From: Marinobacter panjinensis
Lineage (GTDB): Bacteria > Pseudomonadota > Gammaproteobacteria > Pseudomonadales > Oleiphilaceae
DNA: 64,000 bases
Assembly: GCF_005298175.1 (NCBI RefSeq)
Contig: NZ_SZYH01000001.1
Span: 2,790,001 to 2,854,000, forward strand
Reading direction: 5' to 3'
The notes beneath the pieces are model-generated. The model searched no databases, was not told where the DNA came from, and saw only the letters and a program-made list of their open reading frames with translations. The first letter of the stretch is position 1. The number at the start of each line of letters is the position of its first letter. This document shows, piece by piece, positions 1 through 9,817 of the stretch. The position numbers and the translations under genes were made by a program.

Positions 1-2412
1 GCCGTCGTCAAATATTACGAGCTGCGCAACAAATCGGTATTGGTACTGTGCCCAAAGAAGCTCGCGGACAACTGGCGCAACTTCAACAGCAATCTCACAA
101 CGAACATCTTCGCCAAAGACCGCTTCAACTACGATGTGCTTTGCCACACCGACCTGTCGCGCACTGGCGGGGAATCCTTTGGCATTCCCTTGAACCGGGT
201 CAACTGGGGCAACTACGACCTGGTCGTCATCGACGAGTCCCACAACTTCCGCAATAACGACGTTTATAAAGACCGGGAAACGCGATACCAGAAGCTGATG
301 AACAAAGTCATCCGCGCCGGTGTAAAAACCAAAGTGCTGATGCTGTCAGCTACCCCGGTTAACAATCGCTTCAATGATCTGCGCAATCAACTGGCTTTGG
401 CCTACGAGGGTCAGTCAGAAACACTTGGCAAACACCTAAAAACTGAAACCAGCGTAGAAGAGATCTTCCGTCGGGCTCAAAAGGCATTTAACGAGTGGTC
501 CGCACTGCCACCGGAAGAGCGCACGGCAGCCACAATCCTGCGGGCTCTGGATTTCGACTTTTTCGAGCTCCTGGATAGCGTCACCATTGCCCGGTCACGG
601 AAGCACATCCAGACCTTCTATGACACCACGGATATCGGGCCATTTCCGGAACGTCGAAAGCCATTATCGTTTCATTGTCCGATTACTGAGCGCACGGATG
701 TCGCCGACCTCAACCATATTTTCACCGAGCTGTCCCTGCTCAAGCTGGCCGTGTATGCGCCCATTAGCTACATCCTGCCAAGCCGTATCCGCAAATACGA
801 AGAACTGTACGACACCCAGGTCGAGGGCGGTAAAGGCAAGCTTCGCCAGGCTGATCGCGAACACAGCCTGCAGGCATTGATGACAACCAATCTCCTTAAG
901 CGGTTGGAAAGCTCTGTCGCAGCCTTTCGATTAACGCTGGCATCCCTCAGAGCCAATATCACCCGCACCCTGGATGCTATAGAGGGGTTTGAGTCCAGTG
1001 GCCAGGCGATTCAGATTGGTGACTACCTGGATAACCCGGGCGGCTTTGATAGTGATGACGAAGATCTGAGCGGGCTGGACGAATTCACTGTCGGCAAAAA
1101 AGTACAGATCAGCCTCGCCGACATGGATCTGCCCTCCTGGCGCCATGACCTGGATGCCGATCTGCTCCTGATCGACGGGCTGCTGGAAGCCATGCGCAAA
1201 GTGACGCCGGCCGATGACGCCAAGCTCCAACACCTGCTAAAACTGATCAATGATAAGCTCGAAAATCCACTCAACCCCGGCAACCGCAAAGTTCTGATCT
1301 TCACCGCCTTTGCCGATACCGCCGACTATCTCTATGACAACCTGGCCCCCATGGCCCGGAAATTGGGGCTTCACGTCGGTAAAGTGACCGGATCGGCCGC
1401 GCCCAAGTCAACGCTGCACAAGGCCTACGATTTCCAGAGTCTGCTCACCCTGTTCTCGCCCCGCTCCAAGGAGAAGGCTATCGCACTCCCGAACGAGCCG
1501 GCTGAACTGGATATTCTGATTGGTACCGACTGCATTTCCGAAGGCCAGAACCTTCAGGACTGCGATTACCTGATCAACTACGACATTCACTGGAACCCCG
1601 TGCGCATTATCCAGCGCTTTGGCCGGATTGACCGCATCGGCTCGCCCAACCAGCAGATACAGCTGGTCAATTACTGGCCGGACATCAGCCTGGATGAGTA
1701 CATCAACCTCAAAGAGCGGGTGGAAAACCGCATGGTGATTGCGGATGTAACCGCCACCGGTGACGATAACGTGCTTACGGCCAAGTCCAGTGAAATTGCT
1801 TACCGGAAAGAGCAGCTCAAACGCATGCAGGAGGAAGTGATTGAACTGGAAGACGTCAAAGCCGGTGTGTCGATTACCGACCTGGGCCTCAATGACTTCC
1901 GCATGGACCTACTCAACTACGTGAAAGAGCACGGCGAGCTGGAAAACGTGCCCTTCGGCATGCACGCCCTTGTGCCAGCCCAACCGCAACTAGGCATAGA
2001 GCCCGGCGTCATCTTCGCCCTGAAAAACATCCACGACAGTGTCAACGTCAACCAGCAGAATCGCTTGCACCCCTATTACCTGGTGTATATTGGCGACGAC
2101 GGTGACGTGGTCGCAGACCACACCGAAGTTAAGCGCTTGCTCGACCTGGTCCGTAGCAGCTGCAAAGGCAAAGTAGAACCGATTCCCGACCTGTGCCACA
2201 AGTTCAATGCACACACAGATGATGGGCGCAACATGAAGCGCTACTCAGATCTGCTCAGCCAGGCCATCCGCAGCATGATCGACGTTAAAGACGAAAAAGA
2301 CATCGACAGCCTGTTCGGTGGTGGCCGCACCACTGCTCTGACCAATACAATTAAAGGGCTGGATGACTTCGAACTCATTGCCTTCCTGGTCATCGAAAGG
2401 CAAGGTGCATGA
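1..2412 (+). CDS. SNF2-like superfamily 2 helicase, 5' end outside window
   Basis: ATP-dependent DNA helicase or translocase of the SNF2 type. The frame is open from base 1, so the N-terminus with Walker A lies outside. Visible are motif II (VVIDESHNF, near codon 78), motif III (LSATPVNN, near codon 115), and a helicase C-terminal domain with motif V (GTDCISEGQNLQ) and motif VI (QRFGRIDRIGS, near codon 538). The last 200 residues match no catalytic motif I know. The stop overlaps the start of the DUF4391 gene (ATGA), followed by mod and res, so it is probably a subunit of an extended type III restriction-modification locus. Relatives often carry an N-terminal phospholipase-D-like nuclease domain, which cannot be checked here. 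Confidence 0.85.
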   Translation, partial: AVVKYYELRNKSVLVLCPKKLADNWRNFNSNLTTNIFAKDRFNYDVLCHTDLSRTGGESFGIPLNRVNWGNYDLVVIDESHNFRNNDVYKDRETRYQKLMNKVIRAGVKTKVLMLSATPVNNRFNDLRNQLALAYEGQSETLGKHLKTETSVEEIFRRAQKAFNEWSALPPEERTAATILRALDFDFFELLDSVTIARSRKHIQTFYDTTDIGPFPERRKPLSFHCPITERTDVADLNHIFTELSLLKLAVYAPISYILPSRIRKYEELYDTQVEGGKGKLRQADREHSLQALMTTNLLKRLESSVAAFRLTLASLRANITRTLDAIEGFESSGQAIQIGDYLDNPGGFDSDDEDLSGLDEFTVGKKVQISLADMDLPSWRHDLDADLLLIDGLLEAMRKVTPADDAKLQHLLKLINDKLENPLNPGNRKVLIFTAFADTADYLYDNLAPMARKLGLHVGKVTGSAAPKSTLHKAYDFQSLLTLFSPRSKEKAIALPNEPAELDILIGTDCISEGQNLQDCDYLINYDIHWNPVRIIQRFGRIDRIGSPNQQIQLVNYWPDISLDEYINLKERVENRMVIADVTATGDDNVLTAKSSEIAYRKEQLKRMQEEVIELEDVKAGVSITDLGLNDFRMDLLNYVKEHGELENVPFGMHALVPAQPQLGIEPGVIFALKNIHDSVNVNQQNRLHPYYLVYIGDDGDVVADHTEVKRLLDLVRSSCKGKVEPIPDLCHKFNAHTDDGRNMKRYSDLLSQAIRSMIDVKDEKDIDSLFGGGRTTALTNTIKGLDDFELIAFLVIERQGA

Positions 2413-3191
2413 CCCTGTTTGCCTGGCCCAAGACAGCTGCCTTTGACCGGGTGGTACCCAAGCGCAAGGTATACGAGCATGGGGCCGTTGGGAGCGCCCT
2501 GAAGGAGCGTTTTGTACAGCAGGTGGAGAAGATTACCTGGGCCTACAAACTGGCCCCCGAGACGGTCAACCTGCCCGCCACTAAGACAGTCACCGAGATT
2601 CAGGTGTTTCGTGTCACGCTCAAGGGCGCCGAGCTGGATCGGGGTGTGCTCAAGGCCATTGACCGCGCGATTCCCTTCCCACTGATTTTCGAATTGATAC
2701 AAGGTACGCGTATTAAGGTCGCAGCAGCCTACAAGCAAAGCTTGCGTTCTCAGAAGGGCGAAGGTGATAGCAGCCGCTGGCGGATAGGCAACTATTTTGA
2801 AACCGACTGGCAGCCAGAGCACACAACACGCCAACCCTTGCCGGTCGCATTGGATATGGTCAGCCTCTATGAGCAGCTGCTCAGCCCGCTCGTGCAGAAT
2901 GGGATTACCCACGTTAAAGCACAGAGCTCAGCCCCGGAAGCCAGAGAGCCTCCGGCGGCTGTTTATGCTGTGACCGCAGCAAGCAAACAAGCGGACAGAG
3001 TGACGCTGGAGCAGCGCATCGAACTGGCTGAAGCCATAGCCGCACAGCAGAAAGAGATTCAGCGGATCAAAGCAAGGCTGAGTCGTGAGAAACAATTCAA
3101 CAAGCGCGTGGCCATCAACGCCGAGCTGCGCGAAGCCAAACATGAACTGGAGCGGCTGACTCAACAAAAAGGCGCTTCCAATGGTTATTGA
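2409..3191 (+). CDS. DUF4391 domain protein of the restriction-modification locus
   Basis: A 260-residue protein that I recognise as DUF4391 from its N-terminal pattern (LFAWPKTAAFDRVVPKRKVY) and the central conserved segment around IDRAIPFPLIFEL (residues 85-100). No catalytic motif is evident. Residues about 195-255 are rich in E, K, R and L with heptad spacing and should form a coiled coil, suggesting a bridging or oligomerising role. The ATG overlaps the helicase stop by four bases, and its 3' end lies within about 10 bases of the mod start, so all are probably one transcript. The family's biochemical function is unknown to me; I assign only membership in the locus. Confidence 0.75.
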   Translation: MTLFAWPKTAAFDRVVPKRKVYEHGAVGSALKERFVQQVEKITWAYKLAPETVNLPATKTVTEIQVFRVTLKGAELDRGVLKAIDRAIPFPLIFELIQGTRIKVAAAYKQSLRSQKGEGDSSRWRIGNYFETDWQPEHTTRQPLPVALDMVSLYEQLLSPLVQNGITHVKAQSSAPEAREPPAAVYAVTAASKQADRVTLEQRIELAEAIAAQQKEIQRIKARLSREKQFNKRVAINAELREAKHELERLTQQKGASNGY

Positions 3192-3201
3192 GAGAGATGG
3201 A

Positions 3202-5229
3202 ATGGACAAATTGAAAATGCACAGCCCTGACCTGAGTCAGGACAACATTGCCAAGATTCGCGAGATGTTTCCTGGATGTGTGACCGAGGCACGGGATGGA
3301 GCTACGGGGGAGCCGCGATTAGCAGTGGATTTTGATCAGCTTCGTCAGGAGCTGAGTGATTCTATCGTAGAAGGTCCGCAGGAGCGTTATCGGTTAGATT
3401 GGCCAGGTAAGCGAGAGTCATTAGTGCTCGCAAATGAACCCATAAGCATGACATTACGGCCATTCGAAGGCGATAGCGTTAATTTTGAAGCAACGAGAAA
3501 TGCTTTTATTGAGGGGGATAACTTAGACGCCTTAAAGCTTATACAGGAGATGTTTCTCGGTCAGATACAAATGATATATATCGACCCCCCCTACAACACC
3601 GGGCGCGACCTGCTTTACGACGATGATTTTTCTGAGGGAATTGAGGAATATCAGTATCGATCACGTCAGGTCCAACAAGAAGGATTCAAAATGACTGCAA
3701 ACCCCGATGAGGGGGGCCGCTTTCATTCGAACTGGCTTAGTAGCCTATATCCAAGAATTAAAATATGTAAAAGACTTTTGAAATCAGAAGGAGTTCTGGC
3801 AATTTCAATCGATGACAATGAGATTTCTAACCTGCTCGCGATCGTGGATGAAATATTCGGCTGGGAAAATCGAAAAGTAATCTGTGTTAAAATGAGTGAG
3901 TCGAGCGGACTTAAAATGGGTTCGGTAAAGAAATATGGAACGATACCCAAGCTCAAAGAGTATCTCGTCCTTTGTTCAAAAAACGGAATAAGTGGGTTTG
4001 AATTTGATGGTGTGGCCAAACAAGATTGGGATGACGAGTACAACATATTCCTTAAGGGCCTAGATAAAGCCGGGAGAGAACTAATCTCTCGCTCGGTCAT
4101 GGATGGTGGTGAAAAGGTGCCAATCGATGAGCTCGATAAAGTTGCCGAAGAAGTTCAGCTTCAATCCCTATCAGAAGCATTTGAAGAGTCTGGCCTGCCA
4201 GCTAACGAGAAAAAAGCTTGGTGTTTTGAGAATTCGTGGCGGATTTGTCAGTGTGCAACTTCGGCAAGTGTTCTCAAACTTGTGCAAGAAAAAAAGAAGA
4301 CAAACGATAACTCGGTCTTCTTCGTTAGAACAGCCTCTGGCCTAACTTATCCCGTGAGATCTAACTTTTCAGAATCCTCATCTAAGCCACGAGTCCAACT
4401 GATTTTTGCAGATGATAACTCTACCGTGCATCCGGGCGATATGTGGCTAGATATTAAAACAACTGGTTTGGATGGCGAAGGCGGAGTTAGTTTTAAAAAC
4501 GGGAAGAAGCCACTTAAGCTTCTGAAGCGCATTCTTAAATCGAAGACTCGCCCTAACGACATAGTTATGGATTTCTTCGCTGGCTCCGGAAGTTTCGGAC
4601 ATGCCGTGATGTCGGCTAATGCTGAAGATGGCTTCAATCGAAGATTTATTTTAGCTCAGTTACCCGAGGCGTTGAATGTCAAAGATGATGACCAAAAAGC
4701 CTCTCATGATTTCTGTTCATCGCTAGGTTTAGAGCCAAATGTGGCTGAACTTTGTAAGGAGCGTTTACGAAAGTCGGGGAATAGGGTTTTGGGCGAAAAC
4801 TGCCATCCCGATTGGAACCGCGATGTTGGCTTCCGCGTGCTTAAGGTCGATTCGTCTAATATGAAGGACATCTACTACCGCCCCGACGAATTATCCCAAG
4901 GCGATTTGTTGGAGTCAGTTGACAACGTTAAACCCGACCGCACCCCAGAAGACCTTCTTTTTCAGGTGCTGGTTGACTGGGGTGTAGATCTGACCCTGCC
5001 GATCCGTCGCGAAACCCTGCAAGGCAAGACCGTATTTTTCGTCGATGACAATGCGCTGGTCGCTTGTTTCGACACGGGTGTTACGGAGGATCTGGTCAAA
5101 GAGCTGGCCAGGCATGAGCCCTTGCGCGTGGTTTTCCGCGACAATGGGTTCGTCTCTGATGCGGTGAAAATAAACGTCGAGCAGATTTTCCGCCAGCTTT
5201 CACCCAGCACTGAGGTCAGAAGCCTCTAG
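3202..5229 (+). CDS. Type III restriction-modification DNA methyltransferase (Mod)
   Basis: Adenine-N6 methyltransferase and specificity subunit of a type III system, 675 residues. Motif IV DPPYNTG is near residue 127 and the SAM-binding motif FFAGSGS near residue 457, the IV-before-I order of beta-class enzymes. The stretch between them should hold the target recognition domain. I chose the ATG at 3202 (MDKLKMHSP, typical of Mod N-termini) over the in-frame ATG at 3181, which overlaps the upstream gene. Roughly 3,480-4,850 is conspicuously AT-rich whereas both ends resemble the GC-richer neighbours, a mosaic that suggests replacement of the recognition region. It pairs with the Res gene at 5537. 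Confidence 0.93.
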   Translation: MDKLKMHSPDLSQDNIAKIREMFPGCVTEARDGATGEPRLAVDFDQLRQELSDSIVEGPQERYRLDWPGKRESLVLANEPISMTLRPFEGDSVNFEATRNAFIEGDNLDALKLIQEMFLGQIQMIYIDPPYNTGRDLLYDDDFSEGIEEYQYRSRQVQQEGFKMTANPDEGGRFHSNWLSSLYPRIKICKRLLKSEGVLAISIDDNEISNLLAIVDEIFGWENRKVICVKMSESSGLKMGSVKKYGTIPKLKEYLVLCSKNGISGFEFDGVAKQDWDDEYNIFLKGLDKAGRELISRSVMDGGEKVPIDELDKVAEEVQLQSLSEAFEESGLPANEKKAWCFENSWRICQCATSASVLKLVQEKKKTNDNSVFFVRTASGLTYPVRSNFSESSSKPRVQLIFADDNSTVHPGDMWLDIKTTGLDGEGGVSFKNGKKPLKLLKRILKSKTRPNDIVMDFFAGSGSFGHAVMSANAEDGFNRRFILAQLPEALNVKDDDQKASHDFCSSLGLEPNVAELCKERLRKSGNRVLGENCHPDWNRDVGFRVLKVDSSNMKDIYYRPDELSQGDLLESVDNVKPDRTPEDLLFQVLVDWGVDLTLPIRRETLQGKTVFFVDDNALVACFDTGVTEDLVKELARHEPLRVVFRDNGFVSDAVKINVEQIFRQLSPSTEVRSL

Positions 5230-5240
5230 GGAAGCACGGT

Positions 5241-5387
5241 ATGGACCAACCAGCCCTGAACACGCTGCTTGAAGGATTGATCCGCACTTGGGAAAACGAG
5301 GCGGCGGAGTTCAAGGAAGCGGGCAATGACTTCGACACCAACAAGATTGGTGCTTATTTCTCTGCCCTCAGCTGGGCGCATTCTTAA
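5241..5387 (+). pseudogene. Truncated AlbA_2/Schlafen-type ATP-binding protein
   Basis: A 48-codon reading frame beginning MDQPALNTLLEG and reaching EFKEAGNDFDTNKIGAYFS. This matches the conserved N-terminus of AlbA_2 (Schlafen-like) ATP-binding proteins, which normally run several hundred residues. After SALS the family expects NEANL or similar; here the frame reads WAHS and stops. None of the remaining domain is recognisable in the 150 bases before res, so the gene seems to have lost its 3' part by deletion rather than by a point mutation. It lies 11 bases after mod, where such proteins occur in related type III loci. Loss of an accessory component is inferred. Confidence 0.7.
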
Positions 5388-5536
5388 TACCGGCTCACGA
5401 GGCAAGCCCGAGTGGACGCTTGCAGAATGAATGCGCACCATGAAATGCCACATAGCTTTAGTAATCAAATACTTAATCTTTTCTGCAGCAACGATGAATT
5501 AGCTCGTATGCAGAAAGAATGCAGAAAGAGACTGCC

Positions 5537-8500
5537 ATGAAGCTGAAGTTCAAAACCCAGGCTTACCAAACTAATGCCGTTGAATCCGTGGTGGACTGCT
5601 TTGCCGGTCAACCCATGCATGAAGGTCTGGCCTACCGCATTGACCCCGGCCAGCAGGCTCAGACTGGCGCCTTCGACGCAGAGGGCTTCAAGAATGCCGA
5701 CCTGGCACTAAGTGAATCCCAGGTACTAGAGAACATTCAGGCCGTTCAGCGTCGACAGAACCTCCCGACGTCATCGTCACTGACGGACTTCACCGCCTAC
5801 GACTCCAAAAACAACCATGTACCGGCTAAGGCCGCCTACAAAAAAGATGCTCTGGCCGCCACACGCATCCACCTGGACGTGGAGATGGAGACCGGCACCG
5901 GCAAGACCTATTGCTACATCAAGACCATCTTCGAGATGAATAAGCGCTATGGCTGGAGCAAGTTCATCATCATGGTGCCCTCGATTGCTATTCGTGAGGG
6001 CGTGTATAAGTCGCTACAGATCACCGCTGAGCATTTCACCGAAAGCTACGGTAAAAAGGCGCGGTTCTTCATCTACAACTCCAAGCGGCTGCATGAGCTG
6101 GAAAGTTTTTCTTCCGACGCCGGCATCAATGTGATGATTATGAACATCCAGGCCTTCAACGCCCGGGGTGCCGATAACAGGCGTATCTATGACGAGCTCG
6201 ATGACTTTCAGTCACGGAAACCCATCGATGTCATTGCCGCAAACCGGCCCATTCTGATTCTTGACGAGCCACAGAAGATGGAAGGTAAAGCCACCATGGA
6301 GGCTCTGCCCCAGTTCAAGCCGCTGGCGATTCTTCGCTACTCAGCTACCCACCGCACCCAGCACAACCGCATCCACCGCCTGGATGCGCTGGACGCCTAC
6401 AACCAGAAACTGGTCAAAAAAATCGCTGTACGTGGCATCCAGACACGTGGCCTGGCCGGCACCAACGCCTACCTGTATCTCGAAGGTATCGACATCTCAA
6501 GGGAGGCACCGGTTGCGCGCATAGAGCTTGAAGTAAAACTCAAATCCGGCGAGATCAAGCGTCAGCTCAGGCGTCTTCGGTTCAAAGATGATCTGTTTGC
6601 GGAATCGGGTGAACTGGATCAATACCGGGACGGCTTCACCATCAGCCAGATTGACGCTACCAACGACACCGTGGAGTTCACCAATGGGCTGGTACTTACG
6701 GCTGGAGAGGCCAGTGGCGACGTTTCCGAAGGAGATATCCGACGTATCCAGATCCGCGAGACCATCAAGGCGCATCTGGACCGGGAGAAACAGCTGTTTG
6801 TACAGGGCATCAAGGTACTGTCGTTGTTTTTTATCGACGAGGTGGCCAAGTACCGTGATTACGACCAGGAAGATGACAATGGCGAGTACGCCCGCATCTT
6901 TGAGGAAGAGTATCAGCTACTGAAGAATGAATACCTGTCTGAACTGGCCATAGACAATCAGGCCTACCGCCAGTACCTGGAGGGCATTGACCCAGCCAGC
7001 ACTCACAATGGCTACTTTGCCATTGATAAAAAAACCAATCGCCTGAAAGATCCCGCTGTGGGGAAAAAGGCGGTTGATTCTGATGATGTGGACGCCTATG
7101 ACCTGATTCTGAAAGACAAAGAGCGCCTGCTCTCCTTCCAGGAGCCTACGCGGTTCATCTTCTCGCACTCGGCGCTGCGTGAGGGCTGGGACAACCCCAA
7201 CGTCTTCATCATGTGCATGTTAAAGCACAGCGACAACATGATTTCCCGGCGCCAGGAGGTGGGGCGTGGCCTGCGATTGGCAGTCGACAAGCACGGCGAC
7301 CGCATGGACCACCCTGCCGTCGTTCATGACATCAACGTACTGACGGTGATCGCCAGCGAGAGCTACAAAGATTTCGTTACCGGGCTGCAACAGGAAATCA
7401 GTGAAAATCTGAGTGCCCGGCCGCGTCAGGCAACCGAAACCTATTTTACGGGCAAGCTATTGGCCACCGAGCAAGGCACTGTAGAAGTCACACCCGCCAT
7501 GGCCAAGCAGATATACCGCTATCTGGTGAAGAACGACTATACCGACGATACAGACCAGGTTGTCGATACCTACCATGATGCGAAGGCTCAAGGCGCCCTG
7601 GCGGAGTTACCCGAGGATCTGAAGCCATTCGGTGACCAGATCTTTGCCTTGATCGACACCGTGTTCAGCGAAGGTCAACTTCCCAAAATCGAGGATGGCC
7701 GCAAACCGAAGACCAACCCGCTCAATACCAATTTCGATAGAAAAGAATTCCAAGCGCTATGGCAGCGCATAAACCGCAAGGCCGTGTATCGCGTCGACTT
7801 TGACTCCGATGAACTGGTGCGCAAGTGCATTGCAACGCTGGACAAGGAACTGCGCGTAACGCCCCTGCAGTACACCGTACAGAAGGGCATTCAGCAAGAT
7901 GCGCTAACCGACGAGCAATTGCGCAAAGGCGATGGCTTCAAGGTTGAAGAAACAGCGACCGAATATGGCGACTCCATCCACTCAAGAGTCCGCTATGACC
8001 TGTTGGGTAAGGTGTCTGAAAATGCCCACCTGACCCGTGGGACCGCTGCCAGCATTCTGCAGGGCATTCAGTCCGCCGTCTTTAATCAGTTCCGCCAGAA
8101 CCCGGAACACTTCATTGCCGAGGCATCACGGCTGATCACGGAACAAAAAGCGGCAATGGTGATTGAGCGACTGGCCTACGATGAAGTTGATGAGCGTTAC
8201 GATGTGGATATCTTCACCGCTAACCAGACTGGCCAGGATTTCTCCCGCGCCACGGAGAAACTAAAGAACCACGTATATGACTACGCGATTACGGATTCGG
8301 ATGTCGAGCGCCGCTTCGTGAATGAGTTGGATACGAGCAGTGAAGTGGTGGTTTACGCCAAGCTGCCGAGAGGCTTTCTGATTCCCACACCCGTCGGCGA
8401 TTACAATCCGGACTGGGCGATTTCCTTCCAGGCTGACAACATCAAGCACATCTACTTTATCGCTGAGACCAAAGGCTCGATGTCGTCCATGAAACTGCGG

Positions 8501-8644
8501 GAAATAGAAAAGACCAAGATCGAATGTGCGAGAAAGTTCTTTGATGAGATCAACCTGAAGGTCGCTCAGGATAAGGTGAAGTATGATGTCGTGACTGACT
8601 ATGCGAAGCTTATGGACGTGGTGGGGGCGGCCACGACACAGTGA
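5537..8644 (+). CDS. Type III restriction enzyme, helicase-endonuclease subunit (Res)
   Basis: ATP-dependent translocase and endonuclease that works with Mod, 1,035 residues. Walker A is METGTGKT (near residue 119), motif II ILDEPQ (near 242), motif III RYSAT (near 268) and motif [12 protein letters not shown] (near 575). The C-terminal nuclease has the PD-(D/E)xK signature: NPDW near residue 956, then IAETKG near residue 975. I prefer the ATG at 5537 ([11 protein letters not shown], with AAAGAGA upstream) to the in-frame ATG at 5519. All catalytic motifs are present, so mod plus res look functional despite the broken gene between them. The following 276 bases, up to the next gene, hold nothing I recognise. 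Confidence 0.95.
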   Translation: MKLKFKTQAYQTNAVESVVDCFAGQPMHEGLAYRIDPGQQAQTGAFDAEGFKNADLALSESQVLENIQAVQRRQNLPTSSSLTDFTAYDSKNNHVPAKAAYKKDALAATRIHLDVEMETGTGKTYCYIKTIFEMNKRYGWSKFIIMVPSIAIREGVYKSLQITAEHFTESYGKKARFFIYNSKRLHELESFSSDAGINVMIMNIQAFNARGADNRRIYDELDDFQSRKPIDVIAANRPILILDEPQKMEGKATMEALPQFKPLAILRYSATHRTQHNRIHRLDALDAYNQKLVKKIAVRGIQTRGLAGTNAYLYLEGIDISREAPVARIELEVKLKSGEIKRQLRRLRFKDDLFAESGELDQYRDGFTISQIDATNDTVEFTNGLVLTAGEASGDVSEGDIRRIQIRETIKAHLDREKQLFVQGIKVLSLFFIDEVAKYRDYDQEDDNGEYARIFEEEYQLLKNEYLSELAIDNQAYRQYLEGIDPASTHNGYFAIDKKTNRLKDPAVGKKAVDSDDVDAYDLILKDKERLLSFQEPTRFIFSHSALREGWDNPNVFIMCMLKHSDNMISRRQEVGRGLRLAVDKHGDRMDHPAVVHDINVLTVIASESYKDFVTGLQQEISENLSARPRQATETYFTGKLLATEQGTVEVTPAMAKQIYRYLVKNDYTDDTDQVVDTYHDAKAQGALAELPEDLKPFGDQIFALIDTVFSEGQLPKIEDGRKPKTNPLNTNFDRKEFQALWQRINRKAVYRVDFDSDELVRKCIATLDKELRVTPLQYTVQKGIQQDALTDEQLRKGDGFKVEETATEYGDSIHSRVRYDLLGKVSENAHLTRGTAASILQGIQSAVFNQFRQNPEHFIAEASRLITEQKAAMVIERLAYDEVDERYDVDIFTANQTGQDFSRATEKLKNHVYDYAITDSDVERRFVNELDTSSEVVVYAKLPRGFLIPTPVGDYNPDWAISFQADNIKHIYFIAETKGSMSSMKLREIEKTKIECARKFFDEINLKVAQDKVKYDVVTDYAKLMDVVGAATTQ

Positions 8645-8920
8645 CGAACAGGAGCCTGGAAGTAAAAAGTACAAGTTTTGCCCTTTTGGCTGGCTATATC
8701 ACCATAGGGCAACACAGGTACTTGCTTCCCTCCGTTTGCGCTCGTTTGTTACTACGTAAAAAATCAGTCAACCCACCGGGCGGCGACATATGATGAGGTA
8801 GACCCGGATGCTGCGACTCACCCTGCATGTGACGCAGTTTTAAGGGCCCGGCAATTGGCGCAGATTTACTCCTATCTGCATCTAATTTCTACAGACTCGC
8901 GAATTTGGACTTAACTCATA

Positions 8921-9817
8921 ATGCAAATGGACAATCTGGAACTCTCCAAAAAGGTGTGTGGTCTCGCGGCCTCGGCTTATCTCGCAAATAAACACCGTGG
9001 GGGAAAGGCCGGAGGAGAAGGTGTTCAATACGAAAATTGGTTCGCCGTCTACAATGCTGCGAAGCTCGTGACGGATACAATCCAGAACGGACTGCCAGCG
9101 CCATTCCTATCGACGCAAACGATGGATTTCGTGGATGACTTTGTAATTCTCTGGAACGAAGATTCTTGTCATCAGCACTTCCAGCTCAAAAATACTGAAA
9201 ACGTCTCTTGGAGCTCAGGTGACCATCCGATTGCCGATGATTTCCGGTATCAGAAGCTCTTGAACGAAGGAGCCGGTGTGGGCAAAACTTCAGCCACGCT
9301 CGTCCTGCCCTGTCCTGAAAAAGCAGGAAGGCTCGAAAAATCAATGCCCGAAGATATTTCTAACTACTCGGCTGTGGAGCAGTTCGCCTTTGGAGAGACT
9401 CTAAATCACCTCCTCCAGATTGAACCCAAGCTCCGCGATGCACTCGCGAATCTGTGTGTTAACGCTGACCTCGACAAGATAGAAAGACTGGGATCTTTAT
9501 TTGTCGGCGAATGGGTGAGTAACTGTGGTACCCCCTGTAACCTCGTGGATCTTTGGGAAGGGGTTCTGCGGCACGAGCCAAATTACGTTAGATCGCTATC
9601 TAGAGTTGACATTCTTGAAAAATTTGAAGCGATACTGATGCAAATCGAGGGTTTCCACTATACTATGGGTCAAGGGTTTTTCGAGTGGAGTTATCTGGAG
9701 TCAGACTCTGGCGTACTTGAGTACTCGGTGGGCTCCGAGAAATTCTCTGAATTTCAAAGAATTATAGTCATGGAAGAACCGTCTACATTCGAAGAGTTAG
9801 AGAGGCACTTGATATGA
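8921..9817 (+). CDS. Putative PD-(D/E)xK-type nuclease, first gene of a two-gene unit
   Basis: A 298-residue protein I cannot name with certainty. Residues 26-110 resemble the nuclease fold of DUF4297/Cap4- and Mrr-like proteins: a GG..YEN motif (GEGVQYENWFAVY) is followed by a hydrophobic strand with acidic residues (FVDDFVIL, near residue 71) and HFQLKN (near residue 87), where Q-x-K takes the place of E-x-K as in Mrr-like enzymes. The rest is probably alpha-helical and has no motif I know. There is no signal peptide or membrane segment. Its stop overlaps the start of the next gene (ATGA), which implies translational coupling. Codon choice is more AT-rich than in res. The nuclease call rests on this motif spacing alone. 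Confidence 0.5.
   Translation: MQMDNLELSKKVCGLAASAYLANKHRGGKAGGEGVQYENWFAVYNAAKLVTDTIQNGLPAPFLSTQTMDFVDDFVILWNEDSCHQHFQLKNTENVSWSSGDHPIADDFRYQKLLNEGAGVGKTSATLVLPCPEKAGRLEKSMPEDISNYSAVEQFAFGETLNHLLQIEPKLRDALANLCVNADLDKIERLGSLFVGEWVSNCGTPCNLVDLWEGVLRHEPNYVRSLSRVDILEKFEAILMQIEGFHYTMGQGFFEWSYLESDSGVLEYSVGSEKFSEFQRIIVMEEPSTFEELERHLI

Noticed and set aside
1..8644. DISARM or BREX system
   Set aside because: A helicase next to a methylase is suggestive, but drmB/DUF1998, pglZ and brx genes are absent, and Mod/Res with PD-ExK are diagnostic of type III restriction.
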